A stretch of 64,000 nt of DNA from Kitagawia praeruptora (Eukaryota > Streptophyta > Magnoliopsida > Apiales > Apiaceae). Both the position numbers and the translations under genes were made by a program. Positions 48,058-58,354 of the stretch are shown piece after piece. Every line of letters begins with the position of its first letter. The first letter of the stretch is position 1. The notes below the pieces were generated by a model, which was given only the letters and a program-made list of their open reading frames with translations, was not told the DNA's origin and did no database searches. The stretch lies in the NCBI GenBank assembly GCA_037693485.1, contig CM075352.1, positions 162,509,501 to 162,573,500 of the forward strand, read 5' to 3'.

Positions 48058-49440
48058 TCCGATCTTAAATTTCCATTCTGTTTTCTGTTTATTCTTTTTA
48101 AGTTGAGATAAACTCTAACTCCAGTTAATGGTTGTTTCAATGTCATACATCTTAAACATTTACTATCAGTCCAGATTCAGAACTAAGTTCAACTACTGAT
48201 AAATTGTAGTATCAAGAACCAAGGTTGATTAAGGTCTCTTATTCTACGAATGCTCCAATTATTCATGTTACCTTTCTAGTTTCTAACTCACTTTCTTCAT
48301 AGAATAGGATCGTATCATTTTCTCTGCGCGAAAAATTGTTTGTAATCAACATGATTCATCTAGAAATGCCACACACCATTCTTTACTTTGCAGATACACT
48401 CTGATGAGTCATGTGTAGATGACTTGGTGTTATTGCTCCAATATTAGTAGAGTGAAGGTTAATATCTGTCGATCCGGTTACTAAGCTGACCTCAGAAACC
48501 TGAATAGATATTTGGATTCTAGGTTCATGGTGAGGCTAATTTACTTCGACATCTAATAAGGCCTATCAATTTATCAACATTTGCCTGGACGCCTCAATTA
48601 GATTAATCACACTAGAAAACGATGTGAAAATTGTAAAAAACGCGCAGATGTTTATGAAGACAAATGGATTTTTTATAATTTTATACTATACATTTTTTCC
48701 ATCATCAGAAGTAAAAGTCAGCATCCAAGTTAAATTCATAACCAGGAAATTGCATTTACATGTCTGCATAAAGAACCAAATCTCATTACATTTAAGCGAA
48801 TACCGGTACCTCTAATAACATCAAATGAGGTTGATAGTAAAGAAAAAGGGAAGATCAACATCACAATGATCATTTTAAAAAGGGAAGATCAACATCACAG
48901 TTGGCGCAAAATGTATAAAGCTCGAATAACGGTATAATTTAGACACCCAGATATTACTAATTCCTGTAAGCGTCTTTCGTTAAGCACAAAAGAGGGTTTT
49001 ACTAATTCTGTCCCATCAAGAAAACTAATTTACATCTTCGAAAATGATCAAGATATTTTAGTTCTACACGGTTACCTCCCAAATCCTCTTTTGTCGAGTA
49101 AAGAATCGGCTTAACCGTTTTTTAGAAAATTTTAAAAATAAAGTGTTTGATTTTGGATTTAATATGTAATTTTATGTTAATTCTTTCGTAAATTATCAAA
49201 ACCCAACTTTTTAATTTTTAAAATTTATCAAAAATTAATTTTTAAATTTGAACTCGACCCAAACAACCCTTCTCAACCCTCCATCCAAACGGATAAGCAT
49301 TAACATTTTAGCTGTAAAGTTAAGCACAATGGTTAACAAAAATATATGTTAACAAATGGACAGAGGGAGTAGTTAGTAAACAAGTTAAAAGTTTTGCTGC
49401 ATATGTATAGCTGATTTACAAGTTTTGCTGCGAAAGAATG
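48058..49440. other. Intergenic DNA, no gene seen
   Basis: AT-rich, no recognisable coding. Ends with a possible eroded Stowaway terminus (GGACAGAGGGAGTAG near 49360). Confidence 0.5.
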
Positions 49441-49542
49441 TCCAAAATACCTAAATTTTCACTATCCACTAATCAAAATATCCAAATCTGAAAACACCGA
49501 CTTTACTATCCACGGGATACGCGACTCCGGTGGACGTATCCC

Positions 49543-49851
49543 ATGTCCACTGTTCAGCCTCTCTCCCCCCGTATCTCTCTCGTCTCTCTCGATCTCCACC
49601 GCATCTCTCCGCCTCTCTTCCCCTCCCGTCCCCGTCCGACCACCTCCACACTTCCTGACTATACCAAAAGAATCGTCACACCTTCATCTTCGTTTTTCCC
49701 CACTGACTTTGAGGAATCTGGCCCCGCAGGGGCTTATAGGAGCTCGTCGGAAAATAAGGAGAGAGGCGGTGGTTCGATTTGGGCGTTTGGTGGTACAAAT
49801 TTGGTACGGTTGTGTAAATCGTCGGGAGACGATTCGTTTGGTGTATATAAC
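49543..49851 (+). CDS. Open frame of unknown function cut by LTR insertion
   Basis: A plus-strand frame opens MSTVQPLSPRISLVSLDLHR, runs through a Ser/Pro-rich segment to SSGDDSFGVYNC, and is broken exactly where the LTR element begins (49852), borrowing a few codons from it. The region is richer in GC than its surroundings. I recognise no domain, and the continuation would lie beyond the window. It could be the 5' part of a disrupted gene or chance. Confidence 0.25.
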
Positions 49852-51043
49852 TGTTATGCCCGAATCTCGGCATAGATCCTAAACAGGCTCAAACGACTAT
49901 ACAAGGGGCCCACCTCTCTTAATGGGCTCACCCACCTCTCTTAATGGGCTCACCCACCTCTCTTAATGGGCTCAACCACCTCTCTTAATGGGCTCAATTA
50001 TCTACTAATGGGCTTAAATATGGAAGAAGGATCAACAAGGCGTGAGTCCCGATCAGGGATCGCCTCACCTTTATCTCATCATATTATTTGAAGACAATCT
50101 CTCGAAGACATGATCCCGCCCTAGGGGTCGCCTCACTATGATCTCCTACTACTACTTAAGGCGTCCTCTCATGCCAACGATAAAGGAAAATGGGGTCTCA
50201 CGCTAGGCCTCAAAGGGCTCTCACGCTAGGCCTCCAAGGGATCTCACGCTAGGCCTCTAGGCGTCTCATGCTAGCCCGGCCTCGAGGTCGCATCTACAGG
50301 GCCACCTCGCTACAGGGCCACCTCGCTACGGGGCCACCTCGCTACAGGAGCACCTTGTCTATTCTCTCATGCTAGGCCTCTGCGCCTCTCACGCTAGGCC
50401 TCTGCGCCTCTCATGCTGCTCAGCCTCGGGGTCGCATCTACCGGGGTCGCTACCCGGGGATCGCTTCGTCAGGCTCCCGTCAAGGGATCGCTTCACACAT
50501 AACCTCCACAGCGGGGTCACATCTACAAACTAAAACGAGATCACTATCTCTTCTTCTCTGGAAGGCTCATGGCCAGACCCCTCGAGGTCGCATGAGCAGC
50601 TGGACACAAGGGATCGCTTTGCATGGCCTGATCCCTCGAGGTCGCATGCAAGGCCCTTGTTGCTTCTCTACTGGCCAACTCTATCCGTTCGAGACTATGG
50701 GCTTCCACAGCTGGGCCATGGATCATGGATGGGGTTGATGACTCACTGCCACGTCAGCCCTAAACAAGTGGGCTTGGACTTTGGCTTATCTCTTAAAACC
50801 CTAGCCCGCCTAGGTAACTTGTTCTCCAAGAACTACGTCAGGCTTGATCCCTATAAATAGGGTACGTAGGCACCTTGTTTGGATACGCCTCAGCTCACCC
50901 CTGACTATCTATCAACAAGATCAGCCACAAACAAACACCAATCTCCTCCCGTGTTCTTCGTGTTCTTAGCAAAATATCCGTATTTTGCTCCGTGATTCCA
51001 GCAACCTCCAATTTCGTGTTGTAACGAAATTCTCCCTACAACA
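49852..51043 (+). repeat. 5' LTR of non-autonomous Tat-related element
   Basis: 1192 bp, TGTTATGCCCGAATC...CTCCCTACAACA. It contains four 22 bp repeats (CACCTCTCTTAATGGGCTCA..., about 49911-49995), short repeats of CTCACGCTAGGCCTC (50197-50400) and GGGCCACCTCGCTAC (50300-50350), and the promoter at 50851. Confidence 0.92.
50851..50860 (+). promoter_or_regulatory. TATA box in the LTR
   Basis: CTATAAATAG sits within GATCCCTATAAATAGGGTAC, then GTAGGCACCTTG. The same string is on the minus strand of both Tat LTRs (about 2335-2360, 17990-18015), marking it as the conserved core promoter. Confidence 0.8.
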
Positions 51044-51045
51044 AT

Positions 51046-51063
51046 TGGCGCTAGAAGGAGGGC
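51046..51063 (+). other. Primer-binding site
   Basis: TGGCGCTAGAAGGAGGGC begins two bases after the LTR end and matches the Tat PBS at 17801-17818 in all but the last base. The following leader (CTAGTCATTAATTTGGGAG) is also shared. Confidence 0.88.
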
Positions 51064-51085
51064 TAGTCATTAATTTGGGAGAACG

Positions 51086-51124
51086 ATGACTAACTCGAAC
51101 AAGAAGAACGGAGAGGCCAATGCG
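51086..51124 (+). pseudogene. Vestigial Tat gag start
   Basis: ATG followed by ACTAACTCGAACAAGAAGAA encodes MTNSNKKNGEA, aligned with the Tat gag start MTKSHKKKNGEG. After a dozen codons the frame runs into the 86 bp repeats and soon stops. Confidence 0.8.
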
Positions 51125-51515
51125 CGAGACCCCAGGGTAGCATATGACCCCGGGCTGCGACCCCCAAGGAGCGAGACCCCGGGATAGACATGACCCCGGG
51201 TTGCAAGGAGCGAGACCCCGGGGTAGCACATGACCCCGGGCTGCGACCCCCAAGGAGGGAGACCCCGGGATAGACATGACCCCGGGTTGCAAGGAGCGAG
51301 ACCCCGGGGTAGCACATGACCCCGGGCTGCGACCCCCAAGGAGCGAGACCCCGGGATAGACATGACCCTGGGTTGCAAGGAGCGAGACCCCGGGGTAGCA
51401 CATGACCCCGGGCTGCGACCCCCAAGGAGCGAGACCCTGGGATAGACATGACCCCGGGTTGCAAGGAGCGAGACCCCGGGGTAGCACATGACCCCGGACT
51501 GCGACCCCATAGGAG
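51125..51515 (+). repeat. 86 bp tandem repeat, about 4.5 copies
   Basis: CGAGACCCCGGGGTAGCACA recurs at 51211, 51297, 51383 and 51469, with a variant at 51125, always 86 bp apart. Each unit holds two half-related parts with GAGACCCCGGG and TGACCCCGGG. The period is not a multiple of three and units lack stops on the minus strand, so long proline/glycine-rich frames arise there in all phases without coding meaning. Confidence 0.95.
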
Positions 51516-51600
51516 CGAGGCCATGCTTGCACCTAGCGTAGCGAGGCCATGCTTGCACCTAGAGTAGCGAGGCCGGGTTCGAGAAGGATAAATGATAGAG
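51516..51600 (+). repeat. Short GCGAGGCCATGCTTGCACCTA duplication
   Basis: The phrase AGCGAGGCCATGCTTGCACC is repeated about 29 bp apart, followed by a third partial AGCGAGGCCGGG. It is related in wording to the repeats at 52797-52865. Confidence 0.75.
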
Positions 51601-51629
51601 GCCAAGGCAAGGGTCAAGGTTCTAAGTGA

Positions 51630-51750
51630 CCTCCATCTCTTTATCGAGATTGTGAGCGGTCCCATCGTCATGATGACAGACCCCCTCTCCTTGTGGAGAT
51701 CGTGAGTGGTCCCATCGTCATGACGACAGACCCCCATCTCCTCGTCGAGA
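51630..51750 (+). pseudogene. Gag-derived repeat remnant
   Basis: Units of GTGAGCGGTCCCATCGTCAT followed by GACAGACCCCC and a CTC..GAGATC stretch recur. The same units occur (minus strand) in the Arg-rich part of the Tat gag at about 17070-17190. This supports descent of the interior from a Tat gag gene. Confidence 0.8.
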
Positions 51751-52169
51751 TCGAGAGGCCCCAATATGGAGTAACAATCGAGATCTTGAGATGCCTCCTA
51801 GCGAGATGCCTCCTAGTGAGATGCCTTTTAATGAGATACTTCTACATGAGATGCTTCTTCTCGGTGAAATACCTCTATGTCGAGGAGAGGGGGGACGCCC
51901 TTGATCCTTGTCGGGGAGAGGGGGGACGCCCCTGATCCTCGCCGGCAATGAGGAGGTCATCGACTATCTCAAGACACTGGGAAGAGCAAGCAACAAATAA
52001 CGAGGCTGAGCCCGAGGCCCTCATCAATTAGCCTCAAGATCGCACTAGAGATGAAAGGAGAGAAGCCAAAGTAGTTGAAGATCAAAATGAGCTCAAGACC
52101 TCAATATCTTATTACATGTGCAACAAAGGGAAGCCTATTATGACATTGAAGAAGCTAAGTGGTCTCGCT

Positions 52170-52620
52170 TAGCGTGGGTGAGGCCAAGTGCCCCGGGATA
52201 GCGATGAGGAGGCCAAGTGCCCCGGGATAGCATGATGAGGCCAAGGGCCTCGGTATAGCATGATGAGACCAAGGGCATCGGGATAATATGACGAGGCCAA
52301 GGGCCCCGAGATAGCGATGGTGAGGCCAAGTGCCTTGGCACAACAACGAAGAATACAAGTACTTTGGGATAGCGTTGAAGAGGTCAAGTACAAGTGCTCT
52401 GGGATAGCGTTGGAGAGCCCAAATGCCTTGGGACAACATTGATGAGGCCAAGTATCCTGGGATAGCGTGTGATGAGGCCAAGTGCTCCGGGATAGCGTAA
52501 TGAAGCCAAGTGCCCCCGGATAGCGTTGATGAGGCCAAGTGCCTTGGGACAACAGTGAAGGGGACAACAGTGAAGAGTACAAGTGCTCTGGGATAGCGTT
52601 GAAGGAGTCAAGTATGCTTA
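52170..52620 (+). repeat. Imperfect tandem repeats of about 30 bp
   Basis: More than ten variants of GAGGCCAAGTGCCCCGGGAT followed by AGCG(AT)TGA occur, some with TACAAGTGCTTTGGGATAGC. Minus-strand open frames of 120-140 codons here are repeat artefacts. Confidence 0.9.
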
Positions 52621-52796
52621 TAGCGGGATCACATCAAATTCCTTTCATTACAAATGGTGTCAACTCCAAATAATACAAGAAGATTGCTGAAACACTTTGA
52701 TTCCTCATCACATCTACAATGATAATGAGGACTCGGGGGGTAGTGGCATTACATAAACACCTCTTCTAGCAGGGCATTTGAAAATTTTCAAGACAA

Positions 52797-52868
52797 GGCC
52801 AGCACCTAGCGTTGCGAGGCCACACCTAGCGTTGCGAGGCTGCACCTAGCGTTGTGAGGCCGCAAGCC
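52797..52868 (+). repeat. Short repeats CACCTAGCGTTGCGAGGC
   Basis: Three near-identical consecutive units with minor changes. Confidence 0.85.
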
Positions 52869-53111
52869 CGATATCTTACAATGCAAGGCCACTTTACCTC
52901 ATTGGCGATGATGGGTCAATCCGTGAGTCTAAAAAATATGGAGCTATCTCTAGGCATGTGTTAAAGTCAGTCTATAAGCAAATAAGAGCATATGAAGACT
53001 CAATTAGCTATCCCAAAGCACTTGGGAAAATTCAAAATTACTAGTTTTCAAAGATGCAAGGCCCACCAGCTACATATACGAGGTGGGGCTAGAGCCAGCA
53101 ATATGGATTAT

Positions 53112-53365
53112 GTGAGGCTGCGAGGGCGAGGCCTCTCAACATATGAGGCTGCTGGGAGGAGGCCTCTCAACATATGAGGCTGCTGGGAGGAGGCTTCTCA
53201 ACATGTGAGGCTGCGAGGAGGAGGCCTCTCAACATTTGAGGCTGCGAGGAGGAGGCCTCTCAACATATGAGGCTGCTAGGAGGAGGCTTCTCAACATATG
53301 AGGCTGCTAGGAGGAGGCTTCTCAACATGTGAGGCTGCGAGGAGGCCTCGCAACATAGGAGGCTA
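53112..53365 (+). repeat. 31 bp tandem repeat, about 8 copies
   Basis: GGCCTCTCAACATATGAGGC followed by TGC(TG)(GA)GAGGA recurs at 53130, 53161, 53192 and 53223 and continues with slight drift to about 53365. Confidence 0.92.
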
Positions 53366-53768
53366 TGAGGAGTCCTCTCATTATATCAGAAAGAGAATAC
53401 CTCTCCACATATGGGGAGTCCCCTCAACTTATGCGGAGTCCTCAACATAAAGGGAGTCTTTTCATCATATAAGGAGTCCTCTCATCATAATAACAAGGAG
53501 TAAGCTCGGAGGAGAGTCCCCTCATCATATTCTAAGAAGAACTTGAAGACATAAGTGAAAGCATGAGCTCATATATTAGCTAAACAGAAGACATATTTAA
53601 CAATTCATGACTGCAAGACCCTATGGGGCCGCCTCTCAAAGTCTCTATGGGATCACATCGCGCTTGGAAGGACCCCTCGAGGTCACAATCACTTACATGT
53701 GCTTGGCTTTGCATCAATTGGAAGACACCACTTTACTTGATTCCACATTGCATTCATAATGGCAATAT

Positions 53769-53784
53769 GGAATCGGGGGGTAGT
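53769..53784 (+). other. Polypurine tract
   Basis: GGAATCGGGGGGTAGT lies directly before the 3' LTR start at 53785, matching the Tat element's tract. Confidence 0.85.
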
Positions 53785-54225
53785 TGTTATGCCCGAATCT
53801 CGGCATAGATCCTAAACAGGCTCAAACGACTATACAAGGGGCCCACCTCTCTTAATGGGCTCACCCACCTCTCTTAATGGGCTCACCCACCTCTCTTAAT
53901 GGGCTCAACCACCTCTCTTAATGGGCTCAATTATCTACTAATGGGCTTAAATATGGAAGAAGGATCAACAAGGCGTGAGTCCCGATCAGGGATCGCCTCA
54001 CCTTTATCTCATCATATTATTTGAAGACAATCTCTCGAAGACATGATCCCGCCCTAGGGGTCGCCTCACTATGATCTCCTACTACTACTTAAGGCGTCCT
54101 CTCATGCCAACGATAAAGGAAAATGGGGTCTCACGCTAGGCCTCAAAGGGCTCTCACGCTAGGCCTCCAAGGGATCTCACGCTAGGCCTCTAGGCGTCTC
54201 ATGCTAGCCCGGCCTCGAGGTCGCA
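53785..54225 (+). repeat. 3' LTR (partial) of the non-autonomous element
   Basis: Matches 49852-50292 and is interrupted at GGTCGCA by the Athila LTR start at 54226. The remaining part of the LTR must lie beyond the window end. Confidence 0.92.
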
Positions 54226-55585
54226 TGTTATGCTAAACTCACGCAAGCGCACGTAGTCACAAGTAATACAATTAAAGTTCGTTCCACAGAGATCTTGGTT
54301 AAGTTTTACTCAGAAAATATGTCTATGCAATAATGTATGGTTTTAATTCACTGCTAAGAAAATAACAAATATGGTTTGATTAACTAAATTAAACTAAGAT
54401 GCAAATTAATAAACTAACAAATAACGAGAATTAAAATCGAATTACTTATATGAGAATAACATGGAATCCTAGTTTCATTATCTACTTCACTTAGAGTTGC
54501 AGCCTTCGATTAAAACATGCGATGGTTTTGATATCTGATCGAATAACACGAAAAGAGTAAAAGTTACCTCTCGGTATACTAGTACCAAACTAAACATACA
54601 TCCACAAAAGAGATAGAAGATGAATAGACACCAATTATGCTTAGACCCTATATCTCTATAAGATTTGAAAACATAACGGTTGAAGAACAAGTTATCCATA
54701 ATGATCACATAGGGCAATACAAGTATTCTCATCTCATACCACGAATCATATTGATAAACAATTATGAACCTATGCTAGCATGGCAAGTTCTAAATCTCAA
54801 GATCCACTTTCACTTCACAAGAGATTAACAAATTAGATGTTCATGACGCATCTATCAATTAAGCATAACCATACGAGGATATCAGATATACACCACACAC
54901 AGATCTTTAAAGCAATCAAGATACTAAAGCTCCATAAATAAATCCGTTAGAATCCCATGACAACGATTAGTTCATAATCGAACCTCTCGTCATCATGGGA
55001 TCTGATGAAACCATGATAAAAACAAAGTATGAAAATATACAAATAAACCTAAGTAATTGATATGTAATAGTTCTACTCCTAATGATGATAATCTTAATTA
55101 TCTAATTTACAAGGGTTGGATGTGTTTATATAGGCTCTAGACATCTTGCCCAGCAAGAAAATACCAAAACAGAATTATAATAGAATTTCTGCAAGATACG
55201 TTTCCTAAACTGATTCTGTTTTTAAGGGAAATTCGTAGCTGACTTTTCTTCTGTTTTCCAGAGCCGTTCCAGACGTAATTGGGCTTCTGGACCACCTTAG
55301 AATGATAGAGAATCTCGTTATCTTCGCGTGGACTGCTTACGGGCTGAAAACAGACTTATAGAACTCATGATATGGCCCAAACAGTGAATCTCACGCGTGC
55401 AGCCCAATAAATCCGAATTTTAATAAATTAAATCTCCAAAAACGACAAAAACATCCACCATAATCAACATCCTTGTAAATCTGCACAACTAAACAAAACA
55501 CATCAAAACTACAAGAAACTTGAGCCCAAGATAATTAATTTAAGCCGATTTAGAATGCTCCAAGTGGAGATAAATCCACTTATCA
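54226..55585 (-). repeat. Outer Athila LTR, chimeric
   Basis: About 1360 bp. From 54583 to 55585 it is almost identical to the LTR at 56972-58354, but 54226-54582 differs at many positions and several indels while still aligning. So the end away from the internal region (U5 side) comes from a different Athila subfamily. Confidence 0.88.
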
Positions 55586-56962
55586 CACCCCCAAACTTAA
55601 ACCGATGCTTGTCCTCAAGCATAAACAATTACAACTAACTAACTAACTAGTACCACTTCCGTAGGTGATCACGGTTGCATTTGGCATATGCAACAAGCCC
55701 TTTAAACCCCTAGGCAGCCCTAGTGGACGAGTAAGGTCTCGTGAGGGCCTATAGCGAATGTACCCACAAAATCCATTTAACCTAATGCAATGCAATGCAT
55801 GAATGCAACTAATATGAAAAATGCAAGATCCCCTTCAAACTCACCAAAACCAACTAACAAGCAAATATCTCAATGAATGTAACAAATCCAAGCAGAGCTC
55901 GACTAAATCCCCGTATACTAACAAATACATGAACAGAAACGTGCGTGTGTGCGATGCTCATCAGAAATACTCCCAAAACTAGGTCAAAAATCATACATGC
56001 TTTCCGTCAAGACAATCACAGGTTTATAATCAGAATAGACTGTAGACACTCCATAACCTAGGAACACCTCCACCCTTATCCAAGGTAGACAGAAACTCAT
56101 GCTTTATTACTATGACACATAATAGAATATACAATACGCATGCTTATTTAACAGTGCAATGAATGAGACCCCAAAAGGCTTATACAATAATACCCATGTA
56201 GCGAGTGTTAGGTCAGCAATCCCAAACCACAAAGGCTTTAGGTTACTAGGACTAAGTCCCCTCAGACTTAATTACTCGAGTATTAAAGAGCTCACTCTGG
56301 TTAATTTTGCATATGAACAAATAACTTATTGACTCTTTTTTTTTCTTTTTTTCTTTTTTTCTTTTTTTTCTTTTTTTTTCTTTTTCTGCAATCTGGAATG
56401 AGCCTTTCTCATTTCCAACCCTAGACTACTCATATAAATATGAGCCGACTACTAGCCATTTCACGCCTAGCCATTATTAACAATTATGAACAACTAGCAT
56501 GAAAATTCCTGGTTTCCCCCAAACTTAGACTTTAATGTTCCTACGCTATAAAGGGAATAACGAAAATTCTAAATATAAACAAGTGATTAAATCTCAAAAC
56601 ATCTCACAGACATGACCTTAACCTAGCCCAAAAGCACCCCAATGAGACTGTGTAATAATTTTGTTTCCGAAACATGCAAGTCAATTACCTAGGAACTATA
56701 AATCAGCCCTCTACTCATCATCATCACACCCAAATCAACATCTACCTATCAATCAGAATCAGCTCATTTTAAGGGATCATGAAAAATGCATGCCATGAAA
56801 ATGCAACTAATATGAACTCACATGGTAACAATCAAACAATAACAAAATGTCCTATATGAAACAAACGTAGATAATACGAACATAAAATGCATGATTACTA
56901 CTACTAATATGCAAAGCATGATATCTTACATGAACATATAAATACTACACATAAACTACGCA
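55586..56962 (-). repeat. Duplicate Athila 3' untranslated region
   Basis: Near-identical to 58355-59730, with under ten visible substitutions (for example at 56038, 56069 and 56152). It begins with the polypurine tract (minus-strand AAGTTTGGGGGTG) and contains a poly-T/C tract at about 56333-56385. No coding. Confidence 0.9.
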
Positions 56963-56971
56963 TCAAAAACT
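56963..56971 (-). other. Deletion junction with PBS-side scrap
   Basis: TCAAAAACT joins the 3' UTR (ending ACTACGCA) to the next LTR. CAAAAACT equals the bases between PBS and LTR at 62693-62701, so the whole interior of a tandem unit except this scrap was lost. Confidence 0.8.
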
Positions 56972-58354
56972 TGTTATGCTAAATTCACGCAAGCGTACGT
57001 GGTCACAAGTAATATATAAGGTTAAGTCCAAATTCGTTCCCACAGGGATCTGGTTATGGTTTTAATTCAGTAAACGCACCTATGCAACAGTGTATGATCT
57101 TAATTCACTGCTAAGACAATTAATAAATTAAGGTTTATTAAACTAAATTAACTAAGACACAAATTAACAAAACTAAGAATTAACTAACTAACAAGAATTA
57201 AAATCTAATTACGTCTGCAAGAAAAATCATGGAATCCTAACTTCATTAAATACTTTGCTTAAATCTGACGCCTTTAATCACTATATGCAATGGTTATGAT
57301 ATCTGATCGGATAACACGAAACAAGTATACGCTACTTCTCAGTATACGAATACCAAACTAAACATACATCCACAAAAGAGATAGAAGATGAATAGACACC
57401 AATTATGCTTAGACCCTATATCTCTATAAGATTTGAAAACATAACGGTTGAAGAACAAGTTATCCATAATGATCACATAGGGCAATACAAGTATTCTCAT
57501 CTCATACCACGAATCATATTGATAAACAATTATGAACCTATGCTAGCATGGCAAGTTCTAAATCTCAAGATCCACTTTCACTTCACAAGAGATTAACAAA
57601 TTAGATGTTCATGACGCATCTATCAATTAAGCATAACCATACGAGGATATCAGATATACACCACACACAGATCTTTAAAGCAATCAAGATACTAAAGCTC
57701 CATAAATAAATCCGTTAGAATCCCATGACAACGATTAGTTCATAATCGAACCTCTCGTCATCATGGGATCTGATGAAACCATGATAAAAACAAAGTATGA
57801 AAATATACAAATAAACCTAAGTAATTGATATGTAATAGTTCTACTCCTAATGATGATAATCTTAATTATCTAATTTACAAGGGTTGGATGTGTTTATATA
57901 GGCTCTAGACATCTTGCCCAGCAAGAAAATACCAAAACAGAATTATAATAGAATTTCTGCAAGATACGTTTCCTAAACTGATTCTGTTTTTTAAGGGAAA
58001 TTCGTAGCTGACTTTTCTTCTGTTTTCCAGAGCCGTTCCAGACGTAATTGGGCTTCTGGACCACCTTAGAATGATAGAGAATCTCGTTATCTTCGCGTGG
58101 ACTGCTTACGGGCTGAAAACAGACTTATAGAACTCATGATATGGCCCAAACAGTGAATCTCACGCGTGCAGCCCAATAAATCCGAATTTTAATAAATTAA
58201 ATCTCCAAAAACGACAAAAACATCCACCATAATCAACATCCTTGTAAATCTGCACAACTAAACAAAACACATCAAAACTACAAGAAACTTGAGCCCAAGA
58301 TAATTAATTTAAGCCGATTTAGAATGCTCCAAGTGGAGATAAATCCACTTATCA
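56972..58354 (-). repeat. Inner Athila 3' LTR
   Basis: 1383 bp, TGTTATGCT...CCACTTATCA on the plus strand. Identical, as far as I can see, to the visible part of the LTR at 62702-64000, so the insertion is young. Confidence 0.92.

Larger units (their letters stand above)
49852..54225 (+). mobile_element. Non-autonomous LTR element related to the Tat element
   Basis: Plus-strand order: 5' LTR 49852-51043, PBS 51046-51063, repeat-filled interior, PPT 53769-53784, start of 3' LTR 53785-54225. No pol and only a vestige of gag. It shares with the Tat element the LTR start TGTTATGCC, the core promoter, the U5 end (TCTCCCTA(C/T)AACA), the PBS, the PPT and the gag start. The 441 bp of 3' LTR present shows no difference from the 5' LTR that I can see, so it is young. 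The rest of the 3' LTR is displaced beyond the Athila insertion. Confidence 0.9.

Noticed and set aside
49062..49372. Possible Stowaway MITE ending GGACAGAGGGAGTAG
   Set aside because: The right end looks Stowaway-like, but the candidate left end (CTCCCAAATCCTC) matches poorly and no TA duplication is clear.
51070..51764. Three overlapping minus-strand open frames of 160-224 codons rich in Pro, Gly, Ser
   Set aside because: They arise because the 86 bp repeat lacks stop codons on that strand and its length rotates the frame. Identical peptide motifs appear in all three frames.
52138..52611. Minus-strand open frames of up to 137 codons
   Set aside because: Products of imperfect 30 bp tandem repeats; no conserved domain, and several frames are open together.
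53112..53365. Regular 31 bp repeats resembling a CRISPR array at first sight
   Set aside because: The units are head-to-tail with no unique spacers, within a plant retrotransposon.
54637..54828. 63-codon frame, repeated at 57405 and 63134
   Set aside because: The same chance frame inside each copy of the Athila LTR; opposite to element orientation and no domain.
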